This document shows positions 34,541 through 47,449 of a stretch of 64,000 nucleotides of DNA, in pieces. Under the pieces are notes generated by a model, which saw nothing but the letters and a program-made list of their open reading frames with translations, did no database searches and had not been told where the DNA came from. The stretch is from assembly GCF_035594125.1 (NCBI RefSeq), contig NC_087155.1, positions 1,527,431-1,591,430 of the forward strand, in the 5' to 3' direction. Within the stretch, counting starts at the first letter, position 1. Every line of letters starts with the position of its first letter. The position numbers and the translations under genes were made by a program. This DNA comes from Scylla paramamosain (Eukaryota; Arthropoda; Malacostraca; Decapoda; Portunidae).

Positions 34541-35442
34541 TAGTAATAAGACCACCATCCGACATAAGTATTACGTCAGCCATGCCGCTGGCGGTCGGTG
34601 AAAGTGGAAGAGGCCGCCGCTCCGCCCTGGCCGTCACAGACGCTTTCTCCAGGTAAAAAGGATGGACAGGTAACGGGATCTCGTGCGGCAGTCGCGACGA
34701 CCTTGACCATAGGGGATGTATTGAGATGTCGGAGGGAACGCGTGATGGCAACACTCAGTCATCCCACCCTCCAGGATTCCGTGAATGAAAGGGAAAGGGC
34801 GACTTCTATGGCAAGCGCCGTCAGAGTCCCCCTAATCACGCGTGTGTGGCGGGCGGCTGCCACGTCTGGCCGCCAGTCCCCCCCCACCCCCACCTCCCCT
34901 CCCCCCCTCCACCCCCTTTTCACTCAATTATTTTCCACCCACCATCATTGATTCATTTAGTCATTCCATCGTTGCCGAAGGATAAGGACGCACGCCTCCC
35001 CCCACCTCTCCGTCAGTGTCGCCGTCACCGTCCCGCTCCCCCCCCTTCCCCCTCCCCCCCCCCTTGGTGTTTGCCGTCGTGAATCACCCCCCTCTTCCCA
35101 AGCATGGGTCTATGGAAAATTGCTATCAGGATCACCATCGCAATATGGCTTGCCGTCAGAGCCGCCCCTGGGTGGGTGGGTTGGGGGGTGGAGGTGGGGG
35201 GGGGGGACGTGAAAGGGCGACCTACACGGCATTGCCGTCACAGTCACCTAAAAGCCTGGGTCTATGGAAAATTGCTACCAGAGCCCCCATTCGCAATATG
35301 GCATGCCGTCAGAGTCGCCCCTGGGGGGGGATGGGGTGGGGGGTGTGGGGGGGACCCCCACCCCCCACCCCACCCCCCAGGGGCGACTCTGACGGCATGC
35401 CATATTGCGAATGGGGGCTCTGGTGGCAATTTCCCAACTACT
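34391..35442. repeat. Right terminal inverted repeat of the Polinton
   Basis: The outer hairpin is 35267-35433, where AATATGGCATGCCGTCAGAG pairs with its complement near 35390-35405. Inward come the modules shared with the left repeat, then an AAT microsatellite at 34464-34540. A second partial copy of the inner module lies at 34391-34463, sharing GCGACGACCTTGACCATAGG with 34695-34720. Open frames read through this repeat (for example from 35104) are artefacts of its composition. Confidence 0.9.
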
Positions 35443-35448
35443 GTAGTA
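35443..35448. repeat. Right target-site duplication GTAGTA
   Basis: GTAGTA follows the CT end of the element and matches 19681-19686. The microsatellite continues to about 35580, so the element split one GTA array into two halves. Confidence 0.75.
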
Positions 35449-35507
35449 GTAGCAGTAGTAGTAGTAATAGTAGTAGTAGCAGAAATAATAGCAGCAGCAG
35501 CAACAGC

Positions 35508-35538
<31 letters not shown>

Positions 35539-35682
35539 GTAGAAGTAGTAGTAGTAACAGCAATAGTAATAGTAGCAGCACAATTGAATTATGCGTATGC
35601 GGATGTGAGACAGGAAGCATTCATCCAAGCGCACGTGCTGCTAAGTGGCCTTGAGTGCCGCGGACGCTGCCCTCGTCACTCT

Positions 35683-36605
35683 CTTGTGTCTCCCACCCTG
35701 GGAGACACAAGAATCACCCTGGGAGACACAAGAACCACCCTGGGAGACACAAGAACAACTCTGGGAGACACAAGAACCACCCTGGGAGACACAAGAACCA
35801 CCCTGGGAGACACAAGAACCACCCTGGGAGACACAAGAACCACCGTGGGAGACACAAGAACCACCCTGGGAGACACAAGAACCACCCTGGGAGACACAAG
35901 AACCCCCCTGGGAGACACAAGAATCACCGTGGGAGACACAAGAACCACCCTGGGAGACACAAGAACGCCCCTGGGAGACACAAGAATCACCCTGGGAGAC
36001 ACAAGAACCACCCTGGGAGACACAAGAACCACTCTGGGAGACACAAGAACCACCCTGGGAGACACAAGAACCACCCTGGGAGACACAAGAACCACCCTGG
36101 GAGACACAAGAACCACCGTGGGAGACACAAGAACCACCCTGGGAGACACAAGAACCACCCTGGGAGACACAAGAACCCCCCTGGGAGACACAAGAATCAC
36201 CGTGGGAGACACAAGAACCACCCTGGGAGACACAAGAACGCCCCTGGGAGACACAAGAATCACCGTGGGAGACACAAGAACCACCCTGGGAGACACAAGA
36301 ACGCCCCTGGGAGACACAAGAATCACCGTGGGAGACACAAGAACCACCCTGGGAGACACAAGAACGCCCCTGGGAGACACAAGAACCACCCTGGGAGACA
36401 CAAGAATCACCGTGGGAGACACAAGAACCACCCTGGGAGACACAAGAACCACCCTGGGAGACACAAGAACCACCCTGGAAGACACAAGAACCACCCTGGG
36501 AGACACAAGAACCACCCTGGAAGACACAAGAAGCACCCTGGGAGACACAAGAACCACCCTGGGAGACACAAGAGTCACCCTGGGAGACAAAAGAAGCACC
36601 GTGGA
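35683..36605. repeat. 21-bp minisatellite, about 44 copies
   Basis: The unit is CTGGGAGACACAAGAACCAC plus one base. Being a multiple of three, it leaves several frames open on both strands, giving spurious proteins of over 300 residues. Variants at the ACC/ATC and CCCTG/CCGTG positions form a 63-bp higher-order unit repeated at 36190-36390. The first copy is inverted: CTTGTGTCTCCCA at 35683 pairs with TGGGAGACACAAG at 35699. Confidence 0.95.
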
Positions 36606-37598
36606 AGATGAGCACAACAAAAAGACAACAAAACGAAGCAGAAAGGAAGGAAGGACAACAAGAAACGAAGACTTGAACCACAAACATCAATTACGAAGAC
36701 GATAAGAATCTACCACAAAGCGATGAGAGACAAGAAGAGATTATCTAAGGAAGAAAACAAGATCGAGGTGCTCATCCCAAGACTGGTAGATTGGCAAACC
36801 GAATTACTAGATTATCACAGGAGAGGACGGAAAAAAAAAAAAAAAAATCACACGTGGTTGTTACAAAGCTCATACATATTTTGCGCTTAGGTTATTGTGA
36901 AAGTAAAAAAAATCGTGCAATGACTCAAGCGATGTATTACGTTTCGCAGAGGTAAGCAAGTAGGAGGAGCAAAGATGGGGAAGTGAAGCTTGAGCCACCC
37001 GTACCGAAATGAGGAAAATTGTTCACTCCACACCTCGGTCCGTCCCAGCCACCTTGCTCTGTTATGCTGTCTGGCTGTGAGAAGCTGTCCACGGGCGTAC
37101 ACGTGAAGCGAAGAAAAAAATAAAAATAAATAAAAATAAAAGAAAATATAAAGAAAAAAAGAAAAAAACAAAAGTACGAGAGTCTGCCCACAAGAAAAAA
37201 TGGAAAAAAAGTAAATATGAAAAATTAAGAAAATAATGGAAGTAGGAAAGAAAAGCACAAGAAGAATGCTATCACGGAAGTGGGAAAAGAAGAAGAGGAA
37301 GAATGAGAAAATGACGATGACGCTGATGAGGAGGAGGAGGAGGAGAAAAAGAAAAAGTAGTAGGAAGAAAATGACGATAAAAAAAAAAAAAAACATGCAA
37401 ATAGATATTATATAAAACAAAAAGAAAAAGATGAGGGAGAAGAAAATACGTGAAAGAATAAGATGAGTAAAAGAGGAAAATGAAGAGGAAGGACGGAAAG
37501 CAAGAAAGGAGGAAGGAAGGAGCAATACCACTCACTCTCATTCAGCTTCTCAACTCTAGACAAAGCACACAGTCTTCCAACACTACTGCAGCCACAGC
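36606..37598. other. A-rich sequence, no gene
   Basis: Purine- and A-rich on the plus strand, so minus-strand frames appear Phe-rich. No recognisable domain. Confidence 0.6.
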
Positions 37599-37813
37599 TC
37601 AGTATTCAGAAACGCTCCCTCTTTCACCACGATTATTTTTTAAGGCCGCAGAGATGAGTAGCCGTATTCTCAAGGGTGTTCCTGCTGTTAATAATGTAAA
37701 AATCTCATCAGCCTATCATTAGAACCAGAAAAACACCCTTGAAGACCCGTATAACTTCAAGTAGTATAATGTTTCGAGTGTAGTGGAGGTGCGGTGCAGA
37801 AGTTTTTCAGAAT
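37599..37813 (+). repeat. Dispersed repeat family A, copy 4
   Basis: Begins AGTATTCAGAAACGCTCCCT and includes GTATTCTCAAGGGTGTTCCT and CTGTTAATAATGTAAAAATC. It aligns with copy 1 over its whole length. Confidence 0.7.
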
Positions 37814-37815
37814 AT

Positions 37816-39350
<1,535 letters not shown>

Positions 39351-39489
39351 CAAGGCGTGACGCTAATCTGGACCACCCTGGATTTGCCCCCTGAGCTGGA
39401 AAGAGGCGGGCCAGGCGTGAGAGCCAGCCACCACCCTGCAGTCACCAGCCACCACCCACCTGCCACCAGCCACGACGGGAAAGAGTGTA

Positions 39490-40100
39490 CATATTGGAAA
39501 CACACTCGCCTTAGACGTAGGTGAAGAGGGGATCTGACAGAAGTCTTTAAGTGGTATGAAAAATATAACAGAGGTGACAAACAAAATCCTCAGGGTAAAA
39601 AATAACGTGGTTCAAGCTTGACAAAGTTAGATTTAAACATGGAACGACTTCCGCCTCGCCATGCTAAAGTTTGAATGGTTTCGGTACCGCGTGTTTTCTG
39701 GTGATGAACTCGTTACCTGGAGAGACCACTGATTTGTGAATGCCGTCTGTCCATGCCAAGTCTTTAATGTAATGGCTATTTCCTAGACAAAAGGCACGTG
39801 CCCCTACGAGGACAATCTGAAACAACAACAAGAGAGGCAAGAAGTAACGGATTCAAGCTTGGTAAAGTTAGATTTAAAAGAGTGCAATGTAGAAACTAGT
39901 TCTCCGATAGAGTGTTAGGTGAATAGAATAGGTTCAGATTGGTAGAGTTGAGTCATTAGGGAGATTTAAAAAAAAATAAAAATTAGACATTTATGGGTGG
40001 ACGTAACAGATCGGAATAGGTAGGCAAGTTTCATACACAGGAGCTGCCACGTGTACTGGAAGGCCTGGTGGATTCTTGCGGCTTCTCTTATGTCCTTTTG
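39490..40100 (+). mobile_element. Decayed LINE C-terminal and 3' fragment
   Basis: Readable pieces are RRGDLTEVFKWYEKYNRGDK (39520-39580) and a 3' stretch giving HRSCHVYWKAWWILAASLMS (40035-40095). The second is a tail I associate with common arthropod LINE copies. The region between contains a repeated AGCTTG..AAAGTTAGATTTAAA block at 39615 and 39855, suggesting a tandem or composite fragment. Many stops are present. Confidence 0.5.
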
Positions 40101-40304
40101 TTGTTGAACCAGGAATGCTTATCTACTCCCCATTACAACTGGTAAACTTTGTGTGGGGGGAACGGGATACAAAAAGAACAAGGCTTCCTCCACCTGCCCA
40201 TCCTTTCACCCACCACCACCACCACCACCGTAGGACTGATATTACATTGTGAACAGCAACATTTGGAAGGGAATACACTTTGTCACAGAGCAGTTCTTTC
40301 ACGT

Positions 40305-40306
<2 letters not shown>

Positions 40307-40378
<72 letters not shown>
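40307..40378. repeat. GT microsatellite
   Basis: 72 bp pure GT run. The neighbouring 40100-40306 and 40379-40680 hold nothing recognisable. Confidence 0.95.
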
Positions 40379-40379
<1 letters not shown>

Positions 40380-40680
40380 TTGTCTGTCTGTCTCGTCATG
40401 TTACTTCCTCACCGTTCACACAATATTACTTCTGTCCATAAATTTTTACCTTCCCTCTTCCCCTTCCGTCCCCACCACTTCTTCCTCCTCTTTCTCATTC
40501 TACTCCTCCTCTGCAGAATATCTTTAAGCCTCCAGTCCTCCAATCTTTCCTCCACCACTTCCTTCCCTTCTCAGTCTTTCCTTTCCGCTCAAACTCACCG
40601 CCATTTAACCCTTTCACAAATCACAGCACTGAACCGACAAGAAAGAAAAAAAATAAAAAAATAGACTTTCCAGTGCCTAG

Positions 40681-41127
40681 CCAGTACTACATCGTTCAAT
40701 GGGTATGAAACTAAAGGAGAGGTTTCCAAGGAGGTTTAGCGGTAAGGAAAGTACCAAGGAGCAGTGAAATGTTAAGACTACAGCCTCCACCCAACGCTCA
40801 CCGCCACCTTCTCTCCGTGTCACCGCATCCTCTCCTTACCCAGTATAACGTTCAGAGGTGGCTGTGGCAGTAAAGAGAGGTTTCCAGGGAGGTTTGGGAT
40901 TAGGGAAAGAGACCAATAACAGTGAAAGCGGTATTTAAGACTAAAGCTTCTACCCAACGCTCACTGCCGCCTTCTCTCTCGCCAGTGTAACCTTCAGAAG
41001 TGACTGTGGAACTAAAAACGTGCGTCCACAGAGGTTAGGGTAGAGGGTAAATGCATTAGAGCAGTGAAAGGATCTTGAGACTACAGCTGATACCCGCCCC
41101 TCACCGCCACCTTCTTTCTCTCGCCAG
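40681..41127 (+). repeat. Tandem array of about 140 bp duplicating the exon 2 acceptor region
   Basis: Three diverged units (about 40681-40850, 40851-40995, 40996-41127) each contain a TTTCCA-GGAGGTTT or equivalent block, AGCAGTGAAA, ACTACAGCCTCCACCC-type sequence and a pyrimidine tract. The second ends TTCTCTCTCGCCAG at 40993 and the third ends TTTCTCTCGCCAG at 41127, which is the real acceptor. Confidence 0.7.
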
Positions 41128-41243
41128 GCGCTGAGATCAAGTACAGCATCACGGGCGGCAACGTTGGGGGCCTCTTCACCATCGACCAGCGCTCCGGCAC
41201 CGTTACGCTGGCCGTCGCCCTGGACCACGAGCTCACTCACCAG
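41128..41243 (+). CDS. Cadherin exon 2 (middle of the EC repeat)
   Basis: Acceptor TCTCTCGCCAG precedes the exon and the donor is CACCAG|GTAGGGGC. It is 116 nt, entering in phase 1 and leaving in phase 0. The product contains IKYSITGGNVGGLFTIDQRS and then TVTLAVALDHEL. This matches the central strands of a cadherin repeat: Y-S-I, G-N, F-x-I-D, S-G-x-V, L-D-x-E. It joins in frame to exon 1 across a 24.6-kb intron containing the Polinton. The intron just upstream is a tandem array that repeats the acceptor region (see the repeat at 40681-41127). Confidence 0.88.
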
Positions 41244-41831
41244 GTAGGGGCGCCACGCGGGGTGAATCAGTGCAGTTCGCCCAGAGTGGAGTTGTTGAAA
41301 TCAATTGTTGCTGTGTCGTTAAATCTATCAAGCAATTAATCAGTCAGGAATAAATATTTGCGGATCAGAAACTGGACTTGTACGAAGCGGGTACCACACT
41401 ACACCGCACCACCACACTGCCATACTCACAACTCGCTCTACCTCACCGCAGAACTTTACAACGACTAATTAATTACCAGTTTATCAAGTCCGTTTTCGTT
41501 ACTGCGTTAAGCGAGGAGTTTGCAGTGGTGTGTGGTGATGGTGTGTGGTGGTGGTGGTGGTGTTCGTGTGCAAGGGAGATGGTGGTGTTGTCAGTAGCCA
41601 CATTTATCTCTACACGTAACATCTCAGCTTTCTTTCTTTTTGTTATCATTATTTCCCTTCCCAATGACCGTTTATCTACATGTCCCTCCCTGTTTAACCA
41701 CCCCCTTTCACTAATAACTATATGCTAGTCTCATGTTGTAGTATTGTCTATTCCTAGTATTATTTTCTTTTCCTCCTTTCCTTCTTTCCTTCTCTTCCCC
41801 GCCTTGTGTTTCTCTCACTATCATGTCTTCA

Positions 41832-41873
<42 letters not shown>

Positions 41874-41995
41874 CAGTGTGTGTTTCTTTTCCAAAACTTG
41901 TTTTTGTGTCAGAATCTTTTTCAAATCATCTTGTCTTCTTTGCTTTCTTGCTTTATCTTTTTTTTTCTCTCCAGCTTAAATGATTTTTTTTACCA

Positions 41996-42043
<48 letters not shown>

Positions 42044-42234
42044 TTTTCTATCCGTTCATGTGTCTGTATATCTATCTGTGCATGTCAGTATTTACGTACA
42101 TGTGTGCATGTACGAGTACGTATATATGGTGCCTCATCTGTGTGTCTGCCTGTCTGTCTGCCATCTCTGTCTCTCGCTCTCTCTTCCGTCTCTCCTCCCT
42201 TTCCTCACCTCACCACACCTCATCGCCTCGCCAG
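41244..42234. other. Cadherin intron with GT microsatellites
   Basis: GT runs at 41839-41873 and 42000-42041. Nothing else recognised. Confidence 0.7.
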
Positions 42235-42399
42235 CACCAGTTGGAGGTCACGGCGGAGGCAGGAGGAGCTGCAGCCAGCGCCCAGCTGGTGGTGCAGGTC
42301 GGGGACGTCAATGACAACGCCCCTGAGTTCGTACGTCCCGCCCCGCGCATCACGGTTATTGAGGAGGATGACAGGGACTTGCCCGCCACTATTGCCAGA
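42235..42399 (+). CDS. Cadherin exon 3 (calcium-binding linker, next EC repeat)
   Basis: Acceptor CATCGCCTCGCCAG and donor GCCAGA|GTGAGTACTG bound a 165-nt exon, phase 0 on both sides. The product contains VVQVGDVNDNAPEF, the D-x-N-D-N-A-P-x-F calcium-binding linker at the end of a cadherin repeat. ITVIEEDDRDLPATIAR then starts the next repeat. An acceptor 6 nt further on (after CACCAG) would also keep the frame. The donor region is duplicated several times downstream in the intron. Confidence 0.9.
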
Positions 42400-42860
42400 G
42401 TGAGTACTGGCTGACTTTCTAATAACAGACTTCATAGCCACTATTGCCAGGGTAAGTATTGGCTAACTTTCTCCTCACACTTGCTCGCTACTGTTACTAA
42501 GGTGAATTTTGAACAGACTTCAGGAAAGACACAAGAGGCAAGACTAAGTTTGTACGGACACGTCATTAAGAGCGATGGAAAAAGCGATGAGAAGGTGCTC
42601 TAGATATGATAGTACAAGGAAAAGACAGAGAGGAAGAAACAAGGTAAGGTGAAAAGATTGTGTAGCAGCGAACATGAGGGAGAAGGGTCTGGATACTGAC
42701 AGGGTAGCGACACAGGCAGGTGGTGGCGGCTCATGAGAAACAGCGACCGCGTATAAAGATTGGATGATAGAGGTGACGAAGAAGACTCTCTCCACCGTCA
42801 CTGGAGTAAATGTTGGCAAACTCTCTAATAGCAGACACTCCCGTCACGATCGCTACAGTA
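42380..42860 (+). repeat. Repeats of the exon 3 donor region
   Basis: CCACTATTGCCAGAGTGAGT at the real donor (42399) recurs as CCACTATTGCCAGGGTAAGT at 42436 and, more diverged, as CTACTGTTACTAAGGTGAAT at 42487 and CCACCGTCACTGGAGTAAAT at 42791. Each is followed by a TTGGC-AA-TTTCT-like block. A LINE fragment (42523-42775) splits the series. Confidence 0.7.
42523..42775 (+). mobile_element. Decayed LINE C-terminal fragment
   Basis: Broken frames read RLSLYGHVIKSDGKSDEKVL and, shifted, NMREKGLDTDRVATQ and KDWMIEVTKK. This is the G-H-V ... zinc-knuckle-like C-terminal end of RTE/R-type LINE polyproteins. It interrupts a set of duplicated splice-donor regions behind cadherin exon 3. Confidence 0.55.
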
Positions 42861-43251
42861 CTGGCTAAATTTCTAAAGGCACACTTGCTCGCCACCATCC
42901 CCTCAGTGAATATCAGTCTATTCATATTCAGTCTATCATTGTGATAGACTCGTTCAGCATCACCGCCACAGTAAATGTAAGGGAAACTTTTCTGTATAAC
43001 TAATGAGAGATAACAATACAGCATCAGTGATTAGGGAGTGGCTGAGGTTGAAGACATTTTAACGATTAATCCTTTCACAGCCAGACAGTTTTTTCCCATA
43101 ATGACTTGCAACCTTTAAGACATTTTTTACGTACTAAGGTTTTTTAATTAGTTTTGTCGTCTGAAGAAGATAAACTCATAAAACTAACTTCCTGTTCTTT
43201 TTTTGTGTCCATGCAAACGATTCTTTGCAGTGCCCTGAATGCTAATAAAGG

Positions 43252-43982
43252 CCGATCATAGATAGAACAGGACAGACATTAGATGGACAGTTAAGGAAAC
43301 AGAACAGAAAACAGATGGACAGAGCAGAACAGAACAAATCATAGATGGACAGAACAAAACAGATCACATATGGATAGAGCAGAACAGATCACAAAAGTAC
43401 GTAGAGAACAGAATATAATAGTCAGACAAAGCAGAACACATACTGGATGGATAAGAAAAGGTAGCTTACGTATTGCAAGACACGGTGAGGCAGACAGGGA
43501 TGTCATAGAAGCCAGGAAAGATTTAACGGACTAGTCCTACACCTGGAACAGTACATGCATAACCCAGAATACGTAGACACAGATGTGAGCCGCAAACACA
43601 ACACCCCGGGCACAATGAAAGGTCCACAGTTTCTCCCCTGGGGCAGGATGGTCACAAGTCTAAAGGTCTAAAGATCCCTTAGATCGCTTAAGGGCAATGC
43701 TCAAAGCGTAAAGGTCCCTTACGATCAGCGACAAAGATCTTTTTGATAAGGGTTGCTTCGGGACCACCATCAAGCTCCCTTTCATCAACTCCATTCAACT
43801 TATGAGTCGCCATTATTTGCGTCTTTATCATTATTTCTTCTGGTCTTCAACACTAATTCCATTGTGGCAGAAGTGCTTTCAGGCATGAAACTACATGAAA
43901 TATGTCAGTCTCCATAACAAGTGCATGATAAGACTGGCGGGATGGAGTTATTTGTGGTAGATGAACTTAGCTGTGCTCTAAG

Positions 43983-44063
<81 letters not shown>
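43252..44063. repeat. ACAGAACAGAT(N)AGATGGAC short repeats and AG microsatellite
   Basis: 43252-43460 contains degenerate repeats of AGATGGACAGAGCAGAACAG. 43986-44063 is a pure AG run. No gene between. Confidence 0.7.
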
Positions 44064-44067
<4 letters not shown>

Positions 44068-45617
44068 CCAGTACGTCAGTGATGACCATTTGTTTCGTTA
44101 TGTAGACTCACATGAAGAAATTGCGCAGTTGTGCCACATCCTGCGCGACTGACTCGTAAGTCCAGTGCTCCTCCAACTACACCACAAGTGTTAATTGCTC
44201 CAAGGTTCTATTCGTGGCCTTTTGCCAAGTGTTGTTGGTAATACCACGAGTGTGCACCAGTCGTGTCACCAGGAAGTACTGAGAGGGTTTAAGATGCCTT
44301 GTGCAATACTAAAACTAAGGACTCTGTATATTAGGAGGACGAACCACTCCAATGGACGAGCTGGTCGTCACGCGAAGGCAGCACCGCCAAGCAACCATAG
44401 GGATAGAGGACTCAGCCGCCGCACTGAAAAACGTGGAGAGAGAAGCGATTTGTCCACTCACGCAGCTTCATATTAACATATATGTTGCCAAGATAGGTAT
44501 TCGATCATGCTCAATTTACTGTTTAAATAATTCCAAATGAAATAATGACATGTTCTTTATTTGCCTTCCTAAGGATCCTGAGAGGTGAGGTAACTTTTGC
44601 AGACTCGGAAGTTCCTCCTTACTTTGTGTGATGAGATCATAATGTATCTGAGGTTTGTGTCACTGGTAGTGTACTGGGTTATTCAGGTAGCAGGTTATGT
44701 ATCAGCCTAATGGTTACATGGCATTGTGACAGCTGCCCATGGTCATCCCTTGAATCCACCTCATAAGTCTTCATGTGGTGTGAAGGTGGCTGCATTGTGG
44801 AACTACCTGCCACTGTGAGTCAGCCTCCCCTGTCATGTCATCACTAATTTCTACTCTGCACTAATATCTTAGCATTACATTTAAGTATTAATATAAACAT
44901 CTTACAGATAGTAGATTTAGGCGAAGGTATGGTTTCCAAACATGATCATCCACATGAATGCTGACAGTCTTATATTTTGTCCAAAGCCCCAATGCCATTA
45001 CTTACGACTTATGACCCAGCCTTGTGATTAAGCCTAGCAAGCAAGCAAGCTTGGGTTTTCTTTGTGACTTAAATGTGTAAGAATTAATAATTATTAAAAA
45101 GCAAATAACCTTAATTTAAGAATGTTTTTTTTTTTTTCCTTCACACACATGACGTGTGTGAAGGAAACTCTTCTGGAGACCAACAATACGGCCGTCTTAT
45201 CAAGCACTCCTGCCGCATTGGAAGGCCAGAAGAAATAATGATAAAGACGCAAATAATGCCGACTTATAAGTTAAATGGAGTTTATGAATGGGAGCTTGAG
45301 GGCGTTCCCGAAGCAATCTTTATCAAAAAGATTTTTGTTGCTTTGACCTCCAGCTTCACGAGTACACGAGACATGGAAATTATAAACCAAAATGAAGTCA
45401 TTTTTATTAAAAAAAAATAAATAAATAAATAAATAAATAGATAAAGTTTGAACCCAGAACATGAAAAAGAAAAAAGGAATGTACGAGTAATGAACAATCT
45501 CACCTTTTTTTTTGGATGGCATTACCATCATCTCATCTAATCTTAAATGCTCCCTCCCATGTCAATGATAGCAATTATTAATACAATGTAAGCTATTTTT
45601 AATACATTCTTTCTCTA
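44064..45617. other. Cadherin intron, no gene recognised
   Basis: Mostly AT-rich unique-looking sequence; short frames only. An AAAT run lies near 45410-45440. Confidence 0.6.
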
Positions 45618-47417
45618 ATGGTGGTGGTGCTGCTGCTTCTTCCTCTGATGGTGGTGGTGGTGGTGCTGGTGCTTCTTTCTCTGATGGTGGTGGTTGTGGT
45701 GGTGCTGTTTCTTCCTCTGCTGATGCTGGTAGAGTTGCTTCTTTTTCTTCCTCCTATGATGGTGGTGATGCTGCTTCTTCCTATGATTGCGCCGCTTCTT
45801 CTTCCTCTGACGGTGGTGGTGCTGCTGCTTCCTCTGATGGTGGTGGTGGTGCTTCTTCCTCTGCTGTTGCTGCTGCTGGTCCTTCTTTTTCCTCTACTGC
45901 TGCTGCTGCTGCTGCTGCTGGTCCTCCTTATGATCCATGGACCACCTAACTAACCCTATCCTATCCTACCCTATCCTATCCTATCCTATGTTTGAGTCAG
46001 TTAGTTTGGTGGTGCTTGAAGTTGTCAGGGTCAGTTCGGTGATGTTTCTGCTTCTAATGCTGGTGGTTATGCTGCTTCTTTTCTTCCTCTCCTTTAGTGG
46101 TGGTGGTGGTGGTGGTGGTCCTCCTTCTTCTTTTCTTCCTCTGTTGGTGGTGGTCCTTCTTCTTCCTTTGCTGGTGGTGGTCCTTCTTCTTCTTCCTCTG
46201 TTGCTGGTGCTGCTGCTTCTTCCTCCTCCTTCTGACCCTGACAACTACATGGACCACCTAACTAACCATATCCTATCTTATCCTATCCTATCCTATCCTA
46301 TCCTATCCTATCCTATCCTATCCTATTGTATTCTATCCTATCCTATCCTATCCTTAACCTGCTTGAGTCAGTCAGTTTGGTGGTGCTTGAAGTTGTCAGG
46401 GTCAGTTCGGTGGTGCTGCTGCTGCTTCTTCCTTCTGGTGGTGGTGCTTCTTCGCCTTCCTCTGCTGGTGGTGGTTCTTCTTCTTCCTCTGCTTCTAGTG
46501 GTGGTTGTTCTCCTTCTTCTTCTTCTTCTTCTGCTGGTGGTGCTCCTTCTTCTTGCTTCTTCTTTTTGCTGGTGGTGCTTCTTCCTCTGATGATGCTGAT
46601 GGTGGTGGTGGTGGTCCTTCTTCTTCCTCTGCTTCTGCTAGTGGTGATGGTGATCCTTCTATTGCTGGTGGTGATGGTGATCCTTCTCCTTCTTCTGCTG
46701 GTAGTGGTGGTGGTGGTGGTGATCCATCTACTTCTTCCTCTGCTGCTGTTGGTGGTGGTGATGGTCCTTTTTCTTCTTCCTCTGCTGCTGCTGCTGGTGG
46801 TGGTCCTTCTTCTTGCTCTGCTGCTGCTGGTGGTGGTGGTCCTTCTTCTTCTTCCTCTGCTGCTTCTGATGGTGGTTGTGATAGTCCTTCTTCCTCTGCT
46901 GCTGCTGGTGGTGGTGATCCTTCTTCTTCCTCTGCTGCTGCTGCTGCTGCTGCTGTTGCTGGTGATGGTCCTTCTTCTTCCTCTGCTGCTGCTGGTGGTG
47001 GTGATGGTCCTTCTTCTTCCTCTGCTGCTGCTGGTGGTGGTGATGGTCCTTCTTCTTCCTCTGCTGCTGCTGGTGGTGGTGATGGTCCTACTTCTTCTTC
47101 TGCTGCTGGTGGTGGTGGTCCTTCTGCTGCTGCTGGTGGTGCTGCTTCTTCTTGCTTCTTCTCTTTGCCGGTGGTGGTGCTTCTTCCTCTGATGATAGTG
47201 ATGCTTCTTCTTCTTCTTCTGGTGGTTGTGGTGTTGGTTCTTCTTTCTCCTCCTCCTGACCCTGACAACTATATCCTATACTATCCTATTCTATCCTATC
47301 CTATCCAATCCTTAACCTGCTTGAATCAGTAAGTTTGGTGGTGCTTGAAGTTTTCAGGATCAGTTCGGTGGTGCTGCTGCTGCTGCTTCTTCCTTCTGTT
47401 TGTGGTCCTTCTCCTGC

Positions 47418-47449
<32 letters not shown>

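Larger units (their letters stand above)
19687..35442 (-). mobile_element. Complete Polinton/Maverick element (15.76 kb)
   Basis: The element starts with AGTAGTTGGGAAATTGCCAC at 19687 and ends with the inverted form at 35442, giving 5'-AG...CT-3' ends. GTAGTA flanks it on both sides, matching the 6-bp target duplication of Polintons. It encodes protein-primed DNA polymerase B, DDE integrase, packaging ATPase, adenain-like protease, major capsid and penton-like proteins, plus accessory genes, all on the minus strand. It sits antisense inside a cadherin intron, in a GTA microsatellite. Most frames are open, so the insertion looks young, although the penton gene is broken at its 5' end. Family knowledge: Polintons replicate by protein priming and can encode virions. 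Confidence 0.96.

Noticed and set aside
35683..36605. CRISPR-like array
   Set aside because: The 21-bp units are contiguous with no unique spacers, in a eukaryotic intron.
35104..36705. 533-codon frame reading TTLGDTR repeats
   Set aside because: It starts inside the Polinton terminal repeat, crosses the GTA microsatellite and runs through the 21-bp minisatellite. Both strands are open.
45950..46380. TCCTA pentamers as telomeric repeats
   Set aside because: The motif differs from TTAGG and alternates with triplet satellite. It behaves as a spacer.
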